Of a stretch of DNA of 64,000 bases, positions 1 to 10,300 are shown piece by piece (positions within the stretch are counted from its first letter, which is position 1; every line of letters starts with the position of its first letter). Both the position numbers and the translations under genes were made by a program. This DNA comes from a bacterium (GTDB lineage Bacteria > SZUA-79 > Acidulodesulfobacterales > Acidulodesulfobacteraceae): NCBI GenBank assembly GCA_021818985.1, contig JAKASO010000004.1, forward strand, positions 34,872 to 98,871, written 5' to 3'. The notes below the pieces were generated by a model. The model was not told the DNA's origin and made no database searches. It worked only from the letters and a program-made list of their open reading frames with translations.

Positions 1-93
1 GGCGGACATAAATTTGCAGCCGGCTGCAAAATAAGCGGTGATTTGAATGAAATTAAGCATGATGTCTATAAATATTGCAAAGAGGTTCTGTAA
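1..93 (+). CDS. nrnA: C-terminal tail of a DHH-family phosphoesterase (NrnA-like), partial
   Basis: The reading frame is open from base 1 and ends at TAA 91-93, giving 30 residues. It begins GGHKFAAGC, the glycine/histidine-rich motif at the end of the DHHA1 domain in DHH phosphoesterases such as NrnA, which degrade nano-RNA and dephosphorylate pAp. Its place directly upstream of truB fits the common nusA-infB-rbfA-nrnA-truB-rpsO-pnp order. The rest of the gene lies outside the window. Family assignment rests on one motif plus context. Confidence 0.7.
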   Translation, partial: GGHKFAAGCKISGDLNEIKHDVYKYCKEVL

Positions 94-111
94 ATAATAA
101 GAAATTGAACA

Positions 112-861
112 TTGGCGGCTAATAGCAATAACAGCGGTGTTTTAATAGTAGATAAGCCTGAGAACTTAACATCTTTCAGCGTGGATTTCTATATAAAAAA
201 GGTATTGGACTGTAAAAAAGTAGGACATGCGGGAACGATAGACCCATTTGCGACAGGGGTATTGCCTGTGCTGATCAATAATGCGACAAAATTTCAGGAT
301 CCTCTTGTGGATATCCCAAAATCGTATGAAGGTTCTTTTAAATTCGGCATTTTTACCGATACCCTCGATATTTGCGGAAAGATATTGAAAGAGAGGGATG
401 TTTCAAGCGGCGATATAGAAAATGTAGCAAAATATTTAGAAAAGCTTAAAGGCGAGTTTTTCCAGAAGTTTCCCATTTTTAGCGCAAAAAAATTTAAAGG
501 AGTTCCTTATTATAAATATGCAAGGAAAAATGTCCTTCCTATGCCTGAAAACAAGGGATCAGTTGTTAATATTTATGATTTTAAAATAATATCCGTAGCA
601 GTCCCTTTTATCAATTTTATGTGCAAGGTTTCAAAAGGTACTTATGTAAGAGCTTTTGTTCAGGATATTATGGATAAATTCGATATTCCCGTTCATCTTT
701 TCGGTTTAAGGAGGACTAGCGCGGGTGGTTTCAACATTTCGGAAGCGGTTTCCTTCAAAGAGCTTGAAAAAGGAAAGGACTTTATTTTAACTAAAATTAT
801 GCCAGTCGAATTAATTTACCGGCATCTGAAAGAAGCGAAAGAAGCTCGGTATAATGAATGA
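112..861 (+). CDS. truB: tRNA pseudouridine(55) synthase TruB
   Basis: Makes pseudouridine 55 in the T-loop of tRNAs. The protein is 249 residues. The N-terminus carries GVLIVDKP and the catalytic stretch GHAGTIDPFATG, with the catalytic Asp at about residue 44; KGTYVRAFVQDI is the later conserved TruB motif. A stop codon (106-108) lies just upstream in frame, so the TTG at 112 is the earliest possible start, and no ATG is available before the conserved N-terminus. The gene follows the nrnA tail by 18 bp and precedes rpsO. The ribF gene often found between truB and rpsO is absent. Confidence 0.93.
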   Translation: MAANSNNSGVLIVDKPENLTSFSVDFYIKKVLDCKKVGHAGTIDPFATGVLPVLINNATKFQDPLVDIPKSYEGSFKFGIFTDTLDICGKILKERDVSSGDIENVAKYLEKLKGEFFQKFPIFSAKKFKGVPYYKYARKNVLPMPENKGSVVNIYDFKIISVAVPFINFMCKVSKGTYVRAFVQDIMDKFDIPVHLFGLRRTSAGGFNISEAVSFKELEKGKDFILTKIMPVELIYRHLKEAKEARYNE

Positions 862-882
862 AATTGTGGATTTTTTCAGTAT

Positions 883-933
883 TTATGTATTATGTATAAT
901 ATATTATGATGTATAATGTATTTATGTATAATG
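883..933. repeat. AT-rich short tandem repeats between truB and rpsO
   Basis: Imperfect copies of TATGTATAATG-like units fill much of the truB-rpsO spacer. No gene or clear promoter is seen. Similar micro-duplications recur in other spacers of this window. Confidence 0.5.
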
Positions 934-1002
934 TTGGCTGTTATTTATAAATTAAATTATATTTAAGTAAAATTTATTAAGTATGGTGGAGGATTTTATT
1001 GT

Positions 1003-1272
1003 ATGCCGATTTCAAAGGAAGAAAAACAATCAATAATCGAAAAATTTAAAAAGCATCCTTCCGATTCCGGTTCGGTAGAAGTTCAGGTTGCACTTTTAAC
1101 ATACCGCATTAACCTGTTATCTGAACACTTTAAAAAGTTTGTCAAAGACCATCATTCAAGAAGGGGTCTTTTAAAAATGGTGGCAAGAAGAAGGCATCTT
1201 CTTGATTATCTTAAAGATAAGGATGATTCAAGATATAAGTCCCTTATAGAAATTCTTGAACTTCGTAAATAA
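1003..1272 (+). CDS. rpsO: 30S ribosomal protein S15
   Basis: An 89-residue protein, the normal S15 length, that binds 16S rRNA in the central domain of the 30S subunit. Typical S15 signatures are visible: HPSDSGSVEVQVALLTYRI, the LSEHFKKFVKDHHSRRGLL segment and RRRHLLDYLK near the C-terminus. A good GGAGG ribosome binding site lies 13 bp upstream of the ATG. It is followed 52 bp later by pnp, the classic rpsO-pnp pair. Confidence 0.97.
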   Translation: MPISKEEKQSIIEKFKKHPSDSGSVEVQVALLTYRINLLSEHFKKFVKDHHSRRGLLKMVARRRHLLDYLKDKDDSRYKSLIEILELRK

Positions 1273-1324
1273 ATTTTTGAGCATTGTATAAACCAACAGG
1301 AGACACTGGGAGATAATTCAAAAG

Positions 1325-3421
1325 ATGATAAATAATGAATTGATAAAAGGGCAGGTGGTTAAAGATTTTATTTTAGACGGCAAAAAGATCGTAATAGAAA
1401 CAGGGAGGCTTGCCAAACAGGCCAGCGGCGGCGCCTTAGTCAGTCTTGGCGATACCAAAGTTCTTGTTACCGCTTGCATTGATAAAAATATTAAAGAAGG
1501 AACCGATTTTTTGCCTCTTATGGTAAATTATGTGGAAAAATTTTATTCAGCAGGTAAAATACCGGGAGGTTTTTTTAAAAGAGAAGGCAGGCCGACTGAA
1601 AAGGAAGTTCTTACATCGAGGTTTTTGGATCGTCCGATCAGACCCCTTTTTCCGGATAATTATTTTTACGATACACAGATAATTGCTACGGTTGTATCTA
1701 TGGATAAGGAAAATGATCCGGATATGGCTGCAATGATAGGAGTGTCGTTTTCGTTAATGTCTTCCGAGATGCCTTTTAACGGTCCTACGGCCGGGGTTAG
1801 GGTTGGAAGGGTAAACGGCAATTTTATAGTTAATCCTACCTATCAGGAGATGGAAAAAAGCGATATACATTTGGTAATTGCAGGATCGAAAGATGCCATT
1901 ACCATGGTTGAAGGAAGTTTTGACGAGCTTGATGAGGAGGTTCTTCTTTCCGCCATCGGTTTTGGTCACGGTAAGATAAAGGATCTTGTGGAGTTCCAAA
2001 ACTCTATTCTTGCGGAATTAGCTGTTAAAAAACTTGTGTTAGCCCCCTTTAATATGCCTGATGGCCTTTTTGAAAAAGTGAAAGAGACTTCTTACGATAG
2101 TCTTGTTCAGGCTATAAACATTCCCACAAAACAGGAGCGAAGTGAAGCCATTTCCTCGGTTAAAGACCGAACATTATCCCTTTTGCGGGAGGCATATCAG
2201 AATTATGAAATGGCTATAGGTAATATTCTTGAAGATATACAAAAGGATATTATGAGAAAAGCGATATTGACCGAAGGAAAAAGGATTGATGGAAGGGGTT
2301 TAAAAGATATAAGACCTATCGCCTGCAGCGTACGCGAACTTCCGATGGCTCACGGCTCCGGAATCTTTACAAGGGGAGAGACGCAAGCTTTAGTCGTTAC
2401 TACTTTAGGGACCAAACTTGATGAGCAGATCATTGATGCCCCCGAAAGAGACTCTGTTAAAAGATTTATGATTCATTACAATTTTCCTCCGTTCTCCGTC
2501 GGTGAGGTTTCTCCTTTAAAATCGCCTGGCAGGCGTGAGATAGGTCACGGTTCGCTTGCCGAAAAGGCTTTAAGGTTTGTTATACCGTCATTTGAAGAAT
2601 TTCCCTATACTATCAGGGTCGTTTCCGAAATATTAGAGTCTAACGGCTCGTCTTCTCAAGCTACAATCTGCGGCGCCACTTTGTCTTTAATGGATGCCGG
2701 TGTTCCGATAAAAGCTCCTGTCGCGGGAATCGCCATGGGACTTATAAAAGAAGATGACAAAATTGCAATACTTACGGATATACTTGGAGACGAAGATCAT
2801 TTAGGAGATATGGATTTTAAAGTTGCGGGAACGGCTAACGGCGTTACCGCCCTTCAAATGGATATAAAAATAGCCGGCGTTACTAAAGAAATCCTGAGGC
2901 GGGCATTGAACCAGGCTAAGGAAGGGCGTCTGCACATCTTGAATATTATGAACCGGACTATTAAAGAGCCTAATAAAGAACTTTCGCCTTATGCCCCCAG
3001 AATCCTGACTATACAGATTAAACCCGCAAAAGTCAGGGAGGTTATTGGGCAGGGCGGAAAGGTAATAAAAGGGATCATTGAGAAAAGTGGAGCGAAGATT
3101 GATATAGACGATTCTGGTAAAGTAAACATCTATTCATACGATAAAAACTCTCTTGATCTTGCCAGCGCGATGATAAACGATATCGTGCAGGAAGCTGAAA
3201 TAGGAAAGGTCTATCTCGGCAAAGTTAGAAAAATTATGGAATTTGGCGCATTTGTTGAAATATTTCCTGGAACGGACGGGCTTGTGCATATATCGCAGCT
3301 TGATGAAAGCCGTGTAGAAAAGGTATCCGATGTTTTAAAAGAAGGGGACGAGGTAAAAGTTAAGGTTATTGATATTGATAAAACCGGTAAAATCAAACTA
3401 TCAAAAAAAGCCGCTCATTAA
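1325..3421 (+). CDS. pnp: polyribonucleotide nucleotidyltransferase (PNPase)
   Basis: Phosphorolytic 3'-5' exoribonuclease of the mRNA-decay machinery, 698 residues as usual for the family. Two RNase PH-like domains are visible: the N-terminal one with GGALVSLGDTKVLVTAC, and the second with RIDGRGLKDIRPI, FTRGETQAL and GDMDFKVAGT. They are followed by a KH domain with the GQGG loop (about residues 555-610) and a C-terminal S1 domain (about 622-696, KVRKIMEFGAFVEI). It lies directly after rpsO and before an M16 peptidase, an arrangement common in many bacteria. Confidence 0.97.
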   Translation: MINNELIKGQVVKDFILDGKKIVIETGRLAKQASGGALVSLGDTKVLVTACIDKNIKEGTDFLPLMVNYVEKFYSAGKIPGGFFKREGRPTEKEVLTSRFLDRPIRPLFPDNYFYDTQIIATVVSMDKENDPDMAAMIGVSFSLMSSEMPFNGPTAGVRVGRVNGNFIVNPTYQEMEKSDIHLVIAGSKDAITMVEGSFDELDEEVLLSAIGFGHGKIKDLVEFQNSILAELAVKKLVLAPFNMPDGLFEKVKETSYDSLVQAINIPTKQERSEAISSVKDRTLSLLREAYQNYEMAIGNILEDIQKDIMRKAILTEGKRIDGRGLKDIRPIACSVRELPMAHGSGIFTRGETQALVVTTLGTKLDEQIIDAPERDSVKRFMIHYNFPPFSVGEVSPLKSPGRREIGHGSLAEKALRFVIPSFEEFPYTIRVVSEILESNGSSSQATICGATLSLMDAGVPIKAPVAGIAMGLIKEDDKIAILTDILGDEDHLGDMDFKVAGTANGVTALQMDIKIAGVTKEILRRALNQAKEGRLHILNIMNRTIKEPNKELSPYAPRILTIQIKPAKVREVIGQGGKVIKGIIEKSGAKIDIDDSGKVNIYSYDKNSLDLASAMINDIVQEAEIGKVYLGKVRKIMEFGAFVEIFPGTDGLVHISQLDESRVEKVSDVLKEGDEVKVKVIDIDKTGKIKLSKKAAH

Positions 3422-3445
3422 TATTTAGAAATATTTAGAGGAGAT

Positions 3446-4732
3446 ATGAAGCAGATTTTTAAAGAACAGCTTAGTTCAGGGACTACGATTATTACGGAGA
3501 AGAAGTCCTATTACGATTCGATGAGCATCGGCTTCTGGATCAAAACCGGAGGCGTTTATGAGCCTCCTTCTTTGAATGGCATTTCGCATTTTATAGAACA
3601 TATGCTTTTTAAAGGCACCAAAAACAGGTCATATTCAGATATAGATAAAGAGATTGATGCGATGGGGGGAGCCCTTAATGCTTTTACCGGAACAGAACTT
3701 ACATGTTTTTATACGAAAGTTACTGCTAAAAATTATGAAAGAGCCGTAAATCTTTTAATGGATATAGTATTTAATTCGTTGTTTTTGGAAGAAGAGATAG
3801 AAAAGGAAAAGCTTGTTATTTTACAAGAGATACTCGGCGCACAGGACGATCCCCATGACCATATCCACGACCTTTTTCAAAAAGATCTTTACGGTGATTC
3901 TCCTTTAGGAAATTCTATTCTTGGAACGGAAAAGAACATAATGGACTTTAAAAGAAATACGATAGTTGACTATTTTAATTCTTATTATACTCCAGGCAAT
4001 ATGTTAATTTCAGTTGCAGGCAATATAGACTATAATGCTATTACATCTCTTGCAGAAAAATATATTAAGAAATTCTATCACGGTTCGGCTGTAAGGCGGG
4101 TTATGCATAATTACTCCGGAAACGGATCGCTAAAGCGTTATGGAGAGTATGCACATGACAGGGAGTTGGACCAAACCCATATCGTAATCGGTCTTGACGG
4201 TATTAAAAAAACTGATGACGATTATTACGCTATGGAAGTTCTTAATACGATCCTCGGAGGTTCCGTTAGTTCTCGCCTGTTTCAGGAAGTCAGAGAGAAG
4301 CAGGGTCTCGCATATTCAATATATTCTAATAGCATATTTCATAAATTTGACGGGTATATTCTGGTCTATGCCGGTATTTCCCCGGATAAGCTTGATATAT
4401 CGAAAGAAGTTATTTACGATATAATCGCCGGTTTTTCTGACGCCAAAATCAATGGCGAAGAGCTTTCAAATGCAAAAAAACATGTGTCCGACAGTTTTTT
4501 ACTTGGGCTTGAATCAACAAGCAATCTTATGACGCGAAATGCTTTGAATGAAATTTATAACGGGAGATACTTGTCCAAAAAAGATGTTTTATCCAAAATA
4601 GATGCTGTTAACGAAGAAAGTATCTTCAATCTTTCAAAAAAATTATTTTCCGACAGGAATAAAAGGGTTCTGACAATACTTGGCAGAACTAATGATATTA
4701 AGAATAGTATTAAAAAGGTGGTTAATAAATAA
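3446..4732 (+). CDS. M16-family zinc metallopeptidase (pitrilysin/processing-peptidase type)
   Basis: 428 residues with the inverted zinc motif HFIEH at residues 48-52 and a downstream glutamate in EKEKLVILQEI, so the zinc site looks intact. The C-terminal half carries the second M16 domain (GGSVSSRLFQEVREKQGLAYSI). Family members are bacterial homologues of mitochondrial processing peptidase. The cellular substrate cannot be told from sequence. The gene starts 25 bp after pnp with an AGAGGAGA ribosome binding site, and a membrane-protein gene follows. Confidence 0.9.
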   Translation: MKQIFKEQLSSGTTIITEKKSYYDSMSIGFWIKTGGVYEPPSLNGISHFIEHMLFKGTKNRSYSDIDKEIDAMGGALNAFTGTELTCFYTKVTAKNYERAVNLLMDIVFNSLFLEEEIEKEKLVILQEILGAQDDPHDHIHDLFQKDLYGDSPLGNSILGTEKNIMDFKRNTIVDYFNSYYTPGNMLISVAGNIDYNAITSLAEKYIKKFYHGSAVRRVMHNYSGNGSLKRYGEYAHDRELDQTHIVIGLDGIKKTDDDYYAMEVLNTILGGSVSSRLFQEVREKQGLAYSIYSNSIFHKFDGYILVYAGISPDKLDISKEVIYDIIAGFSDAKINGEELSNAKKHVSDSFLLGLESTSNLMTRNALNEIYNGRYLSKKDVLSKIDAVNEESIFNLSKKLFSDRNKRVLTILGRTNDIKNSIKKVVNK

Positions 4733-4738
4733 ACTAAA

Positions 4739-5308
4739 ATGGTAACCGGTACTGTTAACTATCCTAAATCTTATGATGCAATATACCGCAGCGGTTATAT
4801 TATCGGGTTTATCGGTATTTGCTTATTTACTGTATTTTTTATTCTGAATAATATTTTTTCCGCTTCCATCGGGGTAATTATATTTGACATAGGAACTCTT
4901 TTATCCGGTTTATTTCTGCTTGTGTGGAGAAAAGAGATAAAAGTTTTTATCGTATCCTGCATAATTACAGGTTTGATACTTACCCTGATGCTGCTTTTCG
5001 TTTTTAGCACAGGCGGCCTTTTAAGGAATGAAATCTTTATCGTGGCAACTGGTTTGGTTCTTGCCGGAATGGGGGGCATGTACGGCAAAGAAGCCCATTG
5101 CTTTCATTTTTTTGAAGGCTGGGTATTAATGTGGTCGTTTCCCGTTATTATACTTATAAATCTTATAGTTTACGGATTAAATCTTCAGTTAGTTCCCGCA
5201 GTTCATTTTCTTCTTAGCGCAATATATATTTTTATTGCGCTTTTAGCTCTTTCCTTTTTAATAAAAAAGCTTACGCAGCCTTTGATGCAGTTTTGCGAAA
5301 ACGCTTAA
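4739..5308 (+). CDS. multi-pass inner-membrane protein, DUF2301-like
   Basis: 189 residues with about six hydrophobic segments, so very probably an integral membrane protein. The stretch GMYGKEAHCFHFFEG resembles the conserved 'KEAFCF' segment I associate with DUF2301 membrane proteins. That link is from memory and moderate at best. No catalytic motif is visible. The gene starts 6 bp after the M16 peptidase stop and is probably co-transcribed with it. No function can be assigned. Confidence 0.6.
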   Translation: MVTGTVNYPKSYDAIYRSGYIIGFIGICLFTVFFILNNIFSASIGVIIFDIGTLLSGLFLLVWRKEIKVFIVSCIITGLILTLMLLFVFSTGGLLRNEIFIVATGLVLAGMGGMYGKEAHCFHFFEGWVLMWSFPVIILINLIVYGLNLQLVPAVHFLLSAIYIFIALLALSFLIKKLTQPLMQFCENA

Positions 5309-5333
5309 TAATCCAAGCTCTATATATTTTTTA

Positions 5334-5362
5334 TTGACTTATGACCATATAGTCATTATAAT
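5334..5362 (+). promoter_or_regulatory. sigma70 promoter with TetR-type operator in its spacer
   Basis: The -35 TTGACT (5334-5339) and -10 TATAAT (5357-5362) are separated by exactly 17 bp. The spacer is occupied by ATGACCATATAGTCAT (5341-5356), a near-perfect inverted repeat (ATGAC/GTCAT arms, ATAT centre). This is the form of operator recognised by TetR/AcrR repressors, and a tetR gene starts 58 bp downstream. Repressor binding here would block RNA polymerase directly. Confidence 0.8.
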
Positions 5363-5419
5363 AAAAATATAAAAACATAACGGATTATAAGACGAATTAC
5401 AGGGCAATAAATAACGGAT

Positions 5420-6082
5420 ATGGAAGAGATGTCTATAATAAAAGATGATCCCCTAAAAGATGATCCCGCCAAAAAGAGCCGCATTGATTCAATTTTGCAA
5501 TCCGCAAGAAAACTCGTCGAAGAAGCGGGATTTTCAAACCTCACGATGGATACAATAGCCAGAAACGCCGGAATAGCAAAAGGCACGGTATATCTTTACT
5601 TTAAAGACAAAAATGAGGTGCTCGAAAAGGTTCTGGAGACGGGTTTCGAAAGAATGTTCGAGAGGGTTTCAAGAAATGTTGAAAAAGAGATTGAACCGGA
5701 GGACAAGTTAAAAACCCTGATATATACTAATTTGATGTATATTAAGGAAAATAAATATTTTTTTAGAACGGTATTTTTGGATGAGGTGAATGTTATTTTT
5801 TTAAGAAAAAAATCACAGGAATCATTTAACCGGAGAAGGCAAAGATATGCGGAGTTTATATCTAAAATAATAAAACAGGGTAGCGATGCCGGAAAATTCA
5901 AAAAAATAAATGACCAGTTAAAATTAAGCTATTTTTTAATATCTTTAATAAAGACAAGCGCCATCTATAACTTTCTTAATCATAAAGGCGGTTTATTTGC
6001 CGATATGGCTGCAGGCTACGAAGAGCGGATAAAAGAAGAAGCTTATGAAATATTTGATATGTTTATGAACGGCATAACATAA
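5420..6082 (+). CDS. TetR/AcrR-family transcriptional repressor of the efflux cassette
   Basis: 220 residues. The N-terminal helix-turn-helix lies at about residues 41-64 (LTMDTIARNAGIAKGTVYLY), followed by FKDKNEVLEKVLE, as in TetR regulators. The C-terminal ligand-binding part is divergent, so the inducer is unknown. It is the first gene of a cassette encoding an RND adaptor, an RND pump and an MFS pump, and it sits just below a promoter whose spacer is a TetR-like palindrome, so self-repression and control of the pumps are likely. A second ATG lies three codons in (5429). Confidence 0.92.
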   Translation: MEEMSIIKDDPLKDDPAKKSRIDSILQSARKLVEEAGFSNLTMDTIARNAGIAKGTVYLYFKDKNEVLEKVLETGFERMFERVSRNVEKEIEPEDKLKTLIYTNLMYIKENKYFFRTVFLDEVNVIFLRKKSQESFNRRRQRYAEFISKIIKQGSDAGKFKKINDQLKLSYFLISLIKTSAIYNFLNHKGGLFADMAAGYEERIKEEAYEIFDMFMNGIT

Positions 6083-6226
6083 AAAGATAAAATTTTGCTC
6101 CTTATAAGGAACGTCGCTAAAGATTATCCCCCCTTTATTTTTTAATATAATGTATTAAACAAAGCTCTCTATTTTAACTTAACTAAAAGGTCTTTAATAG
6201 AGAACCGTGCATATTAAGAGGCTGAT

Positions 6227-7306
6227 ATGACTATAAATAAAAAATATCTTTTTTTATTGGCAATACTTATTTTAATTTCTTCTTTAGCTTTTTCGGCATG
6301 CGGAAAAAAGAGTGTCAAATTAAAAGCCGTTCCGGCAGTAACAGCCGAAAAGGTTAAAATAATGGATGCCGCTATATTTATAAAATCCCCGGGTTATTTT
6401 TTACCTTACAAAACCGCCGACGTATCTTCGAGAGCCTCTGGGCAGGTTGTTAAAATATATGCCCATGATGGCGATTATGTAAAAGCTGGGCAAGTTCTTG
6501 CCGTAATTGACAGAACGAAATCTTTTTATGCGCTGCAGGCTCAAAAAAGCTTGATAGATAAAGATGAGGCGAGTCTTTCACTTGCAAAATCAACCTTGAG
6601 AAGAGATAAATTTCTTTATAAAAAAGCTCTTTTAACTTCGTTAGAATATGATACCGCCGTTTCAAATTATAAGATGCTTAAGGCGGCCTTAAAAACCGAC
6701 AGATCAATACTCAAGGTTGACGAAAAAAATTACAGGGATACTTTAATAGTTTCAAGAATCAACGGTATTGTGAATAAAAGAATCGTTAATTTGGGCGATT
6801 ATTTTCCGGTAAATAAAACGGCTTACGAAATAGTTGCCTTAAAGCCGTTAGAGCTTGAATTTCATGTGGCTCAGGAAGACGCCGCTATGATAAAAAAAGG
6901 ACAGAAGTGCTATGTGCGCTCTTCCGGCTATCCAAATAAAATATTTAAAGGAAAGATATATTTTATCAGTCCCCAGTTAAATCCTCAAACAAGAATGTTC
7001 AGGGTTAAAGCCATGGTAAAAAATAAAAGTCTCCTTCTTCGCCCCCAGTTATCTGCCGATGTCAAATTAAAAGTTAAAAGGCTAAAAAATGCCATGTTCG
7101 TTCCTCAAGCTTCGGTAAGGTCGGGTATTAAAGGAGATTACGCGTTTCTCTATAAAAATGGCGAGGCGGTCTTAACAAAAGTATTGACCGGAATTACGAA
7201 AGGCGGATATATACAAATTGTCAGCGGCGTAACCCCCAACGACGAGGTTATCCTTAAAGGAGCTAATCTCGTTCATAACGGTGAAGAAGTGAAGGTAATA
7301 AAGTAA
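6227..7306 (+). CDS. RND efflux periplasmic adaptor lipoprotein (MFP/HlyD family)
   Basis: 359 residues. A lipoprotein signal peptide ends in the lipobox LAFSAC, with the lipidated Cys at about residue 25. The mature part shows the biotinyl-lipoyl-like segment (SRASGQVVKIYAHDGDYVKAGQVLAVID), an alpha-helical hairpin and the beta-barrel/membrane-proximal part ending KGANLVHNGEEVKVIK. It would bridge the inner-membrane RND pump to an outer-membrane channel. The pump gene starts 88 bp downstream. No TolC-type channel gene is in the window. Confidence 0.93.
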   Translation: MTINKKYLFLLAILILISSLAFSACGKKSVKLKAVPAVTAEKVKIMDAAIFIKSPGYFLPYKTADVSSRASGQVVKIYAHDGDYVKAGQVLAVIDRTKSFYALQAQKSLIDKDEASLSLAKSTLRRDKFLYKKALLTSLEYDTAVSNYKMLKAALKTDRSILKVDEKNYRDTLIVSRINGIVNKRIVNLGDYFPVNKTAYEIVALKPLELEFHVAQEDAAMIKKGQKCYVRSSGYPNKIFKGKIYFISPQLNPQTRMFRVKAMVKNKSLLLRPQLSADVKLKVKRLKNAMFVPQASVRSGIKGDYAFLYKNGEAVLTKVLTGITKGGYIQIVSGVTPNDEVILKGANLVHNGEEVKVIK

Positions 7307-7351
7307 ACTGATTTTGTGAATTCAAAAAGACCGGTTTAAAAGGGGGTGCCA

Positions 7352-7386
7352 CCTTCCTTTGCCGGCTGCAAGGTTCGAAAGGAAGG
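7352..7386 (+). promoter_or_regulatory. hairpin that sequesters the ribosome binding site of the RND pump gene
   Basis: CCTTCCTTT (7352-7360) is perfectly complementary to AAAGGAAGG (7378-7386), giving a 9-bp stem with a 17-nt loop. The right arm contains GGAAGG, the Shine-Dalgarno sequence placed 7 nt before the ATG at 7394. No U-tract follows, so it is not an intrinsic terminator. The fold would hide the ribosome binding site in the mRNA. Confidence 0.6.
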
Positions 7387-7393
7387 CTATATT

Positions 7394-10300
7394 ATGAAAA
7401 TATCCGATATTTCTATCAAAAGACCTGTATTTGCCGTAATGATGGTAAGTATTTTTGTCGTTCTCGGCATCTTTGGGTATTTTACCTTAGCGGTAAATCT
7501 TTATCCTAATATCCAGTTTCCCGTAATAACCGTTACTACCACTCTTCCCGGCGCAAGTCCTAAAGAAATGGAACTTGACGTTACTAAAAAGATAGAAGAC
7601 GCGGTCAATTCGGTTTCGGGGATAAAGCACATAATGTCGGAAAGCAGTGTAGGCAATTCGACGATCATTATAGAATTTCATTTAAACAGAAATATTAACC
7701 ACAGATACCAAACCGTTACCGCCGATATAGATTCTATTCTCGATACCCTTCCGAAAAATATAAATACCCCCGTTATAAAAAAACTTAACGTAAATTCATC
7801 CCCTATTTTATGGATTACCCTTTCGGGAAACAGGTCGCGGAGGTTTTTGACATTTTATGCCGAAAAGGTTCTTGAAAGGCGTTTTGAAAGGCTTAGCGGA
7901 GCCGGTCAGATACTCCTTGGAGGAACAAGGAATAGAAGAATGGTTTTTTATGTCAAAAACCATGCGCTTATAAATCACGGTCTTGGAGTAAATCAGGTAA
8001 TAGACGCCATAAAATCCCAAAGCGTAGCGATGCCCACCGGTAATTTGAAAACCGGTACAAAGACATACTTTACGTATTTGAAAGGCAGGCTGCATTCGGC
8101 TAAAGCATTTAACGATATGATCGTAAGCAATGTAAACGGCGTTCCTGTCAAGTTTTCGCAGATAGGTTCGGCAAAAAACTATGAAGCGCCGGAAACATCC
8201 ATTACTACATTTGACGGAAAGCCCGCCGTGGGGCTCGGTATAACGATAAAAACACATGCAAATGCCGTTAAGGTTGCTCATGAAGCCATCTCGCTATTAA
8301 ATGTAATAAAAAGTTCCCTTCCTTCCGGGGTTCATGCAAAGGTTGCTTATGACAGCGCTACCTATATCGAAAAATCAATTTCCAGCGTCGAGTTCGATAT
8401 AATATGGGGGGCTTTTTTAACGGTTTTAATAGTCTTTTTCTTTTTAAAAGACATAAGGACGACTTTGATCGCGGCTACCGCCCTGCCGGCAGCTATAATA
8501 TCTTCTTTCGGCTTTATGCATCTTATGGGTTTTTCTTTAAATAATATGACGATGTTAGGGTTGTCGCTTTCGGTAGGTCTTTTAATAGACGATGCAATAG
8601 TTGTTCTTGAAAATATATTCAGGCATGTAGAAAATGGCGAGGAACGCCGTTTTGCCGCTTCCAACTCGATGGGCGAGATTGGCATAGCCGTTCTTGCTAC
8701 GACGTTTTCTATTGCGGCTGTTTTTGTCCCCGTTGCTTTCATGCCCGGCATGATAGGCAAGTTCTTTTTTGAATTCGGGCTTACGATAACGTTTGCGGTT
8801 CTCGTTTCATTATTTGTCTCTTTTACTTTAACCCCTATGCTTTCATCCCGGTTTATCGTTCACAAAACCGAGCACGGACGGCTTTTTACTCTCCTTGAAA
8901 ATGCAATGAAAAGGACAACGTCCATTTACAAGGCTATGGTGTCATGGAGCCTTGCCCATCGTTTTATAGTTGTTGCATCGGCAATTATAATATTTGTGTT
9001 TTCCATTTATCTTACTAAATACATAGGCAAAGAAATGATGCCGCCGTCTAATCAGGGCAATTTTCTCATATACTTTCAGGCGCCGGAAGGGACAAGCGTC
9101 AGGGTTATGAAAAATTATACGGAAAGCCTTTATAAAGTCGTGCACAAGACGCCGTTTCTTAAAAGCATTTTTATGGCAACCGCAGCCGGTCCAAATGGTT
9201 CCAGATATAAAGGGTTATTTTTTGTTGCGCTTAAAAATGACAGAAATTTAAACCAGCAGCAGGTTATGGGAATATTAAGGCGGAGATTGAGCGGCGTTCC
9301 GGGCGTAATCACCCAGGTTATGGATATGCCCGCAGTCGGAGGGGCATCTCAAAATGTTTCTCCGCTTCAGGTAATAATTATGGGGTCAAGCTTAAAGAAG
9401 ATAACGGGATATTCTAAAGAGCTTATGGATAAATTAAAGACAACCCCGGGTATTACCGATCTGGCATCAAATATGCAGTTTCATCAGCCTGAGCTTATTG
9501 TCCATATTAGAAGAAATATCGCTGGAGAGCAAGGGGTTAGCGTTTCGTCTATCGGAGAGACAATAAGCGCACTTATCGGAGGCGGTATAAATATCTTTAA
9601 GAATAATAACTTTGTTTACCAAAACCACATATATAACGAACAGATAAGGCTGTTTAGAAATGAAAGAAACAACCCTGACGATATAAAAAATCTGTATATT
9701 TCCAACAACAATGGGAAATTAGTGCCTTTAGCCGATCTCGTCAATATACAAAAGACGATAGGTCCTCAGGTAATAAACAGGAGAGATTTGGAAAGCGCCG
9801 TTACAATATATGGAAATACCACAAACCATGTTCCTTTAAGTTATGCCGTGGCAAAAGTCAAGCAATACATAAAAAAGATACTTCCTAAAAAATCATTATA
9901 TACCTACGAGTTTTCAGGATTGGCTTCCAAAATGCAGCAGTCTTTCGGAGCGATGGGCGTTACGCTTTTACTTGCTCTCATAATCGTTTATATGATACTT
10001 GCATCGTTATTCGAAAGTTTTGTCGATCCGCTTGTTATTATGGTTTCGGTTCCTCTGGCATTGATCGGTGCTATCGGAGCCCTTTTAATCGTGCATAGAA
10101 ATTTGAGCATTATTGCTCTTATCGGGATCATACTTCTACTTGGTTTAGTTGTTAAAAATGCGATACTTTTAGTTGATTACACTATCATATTACGTGAAAG
10201 AAATTATAAAAGAAACGACGCAATAATCGAGGCAGGAAGCGTCAGGCTTCGTCCGATTCTGATGACTACTTTTGCAATGATTTTTGGTATGATCCCCATC

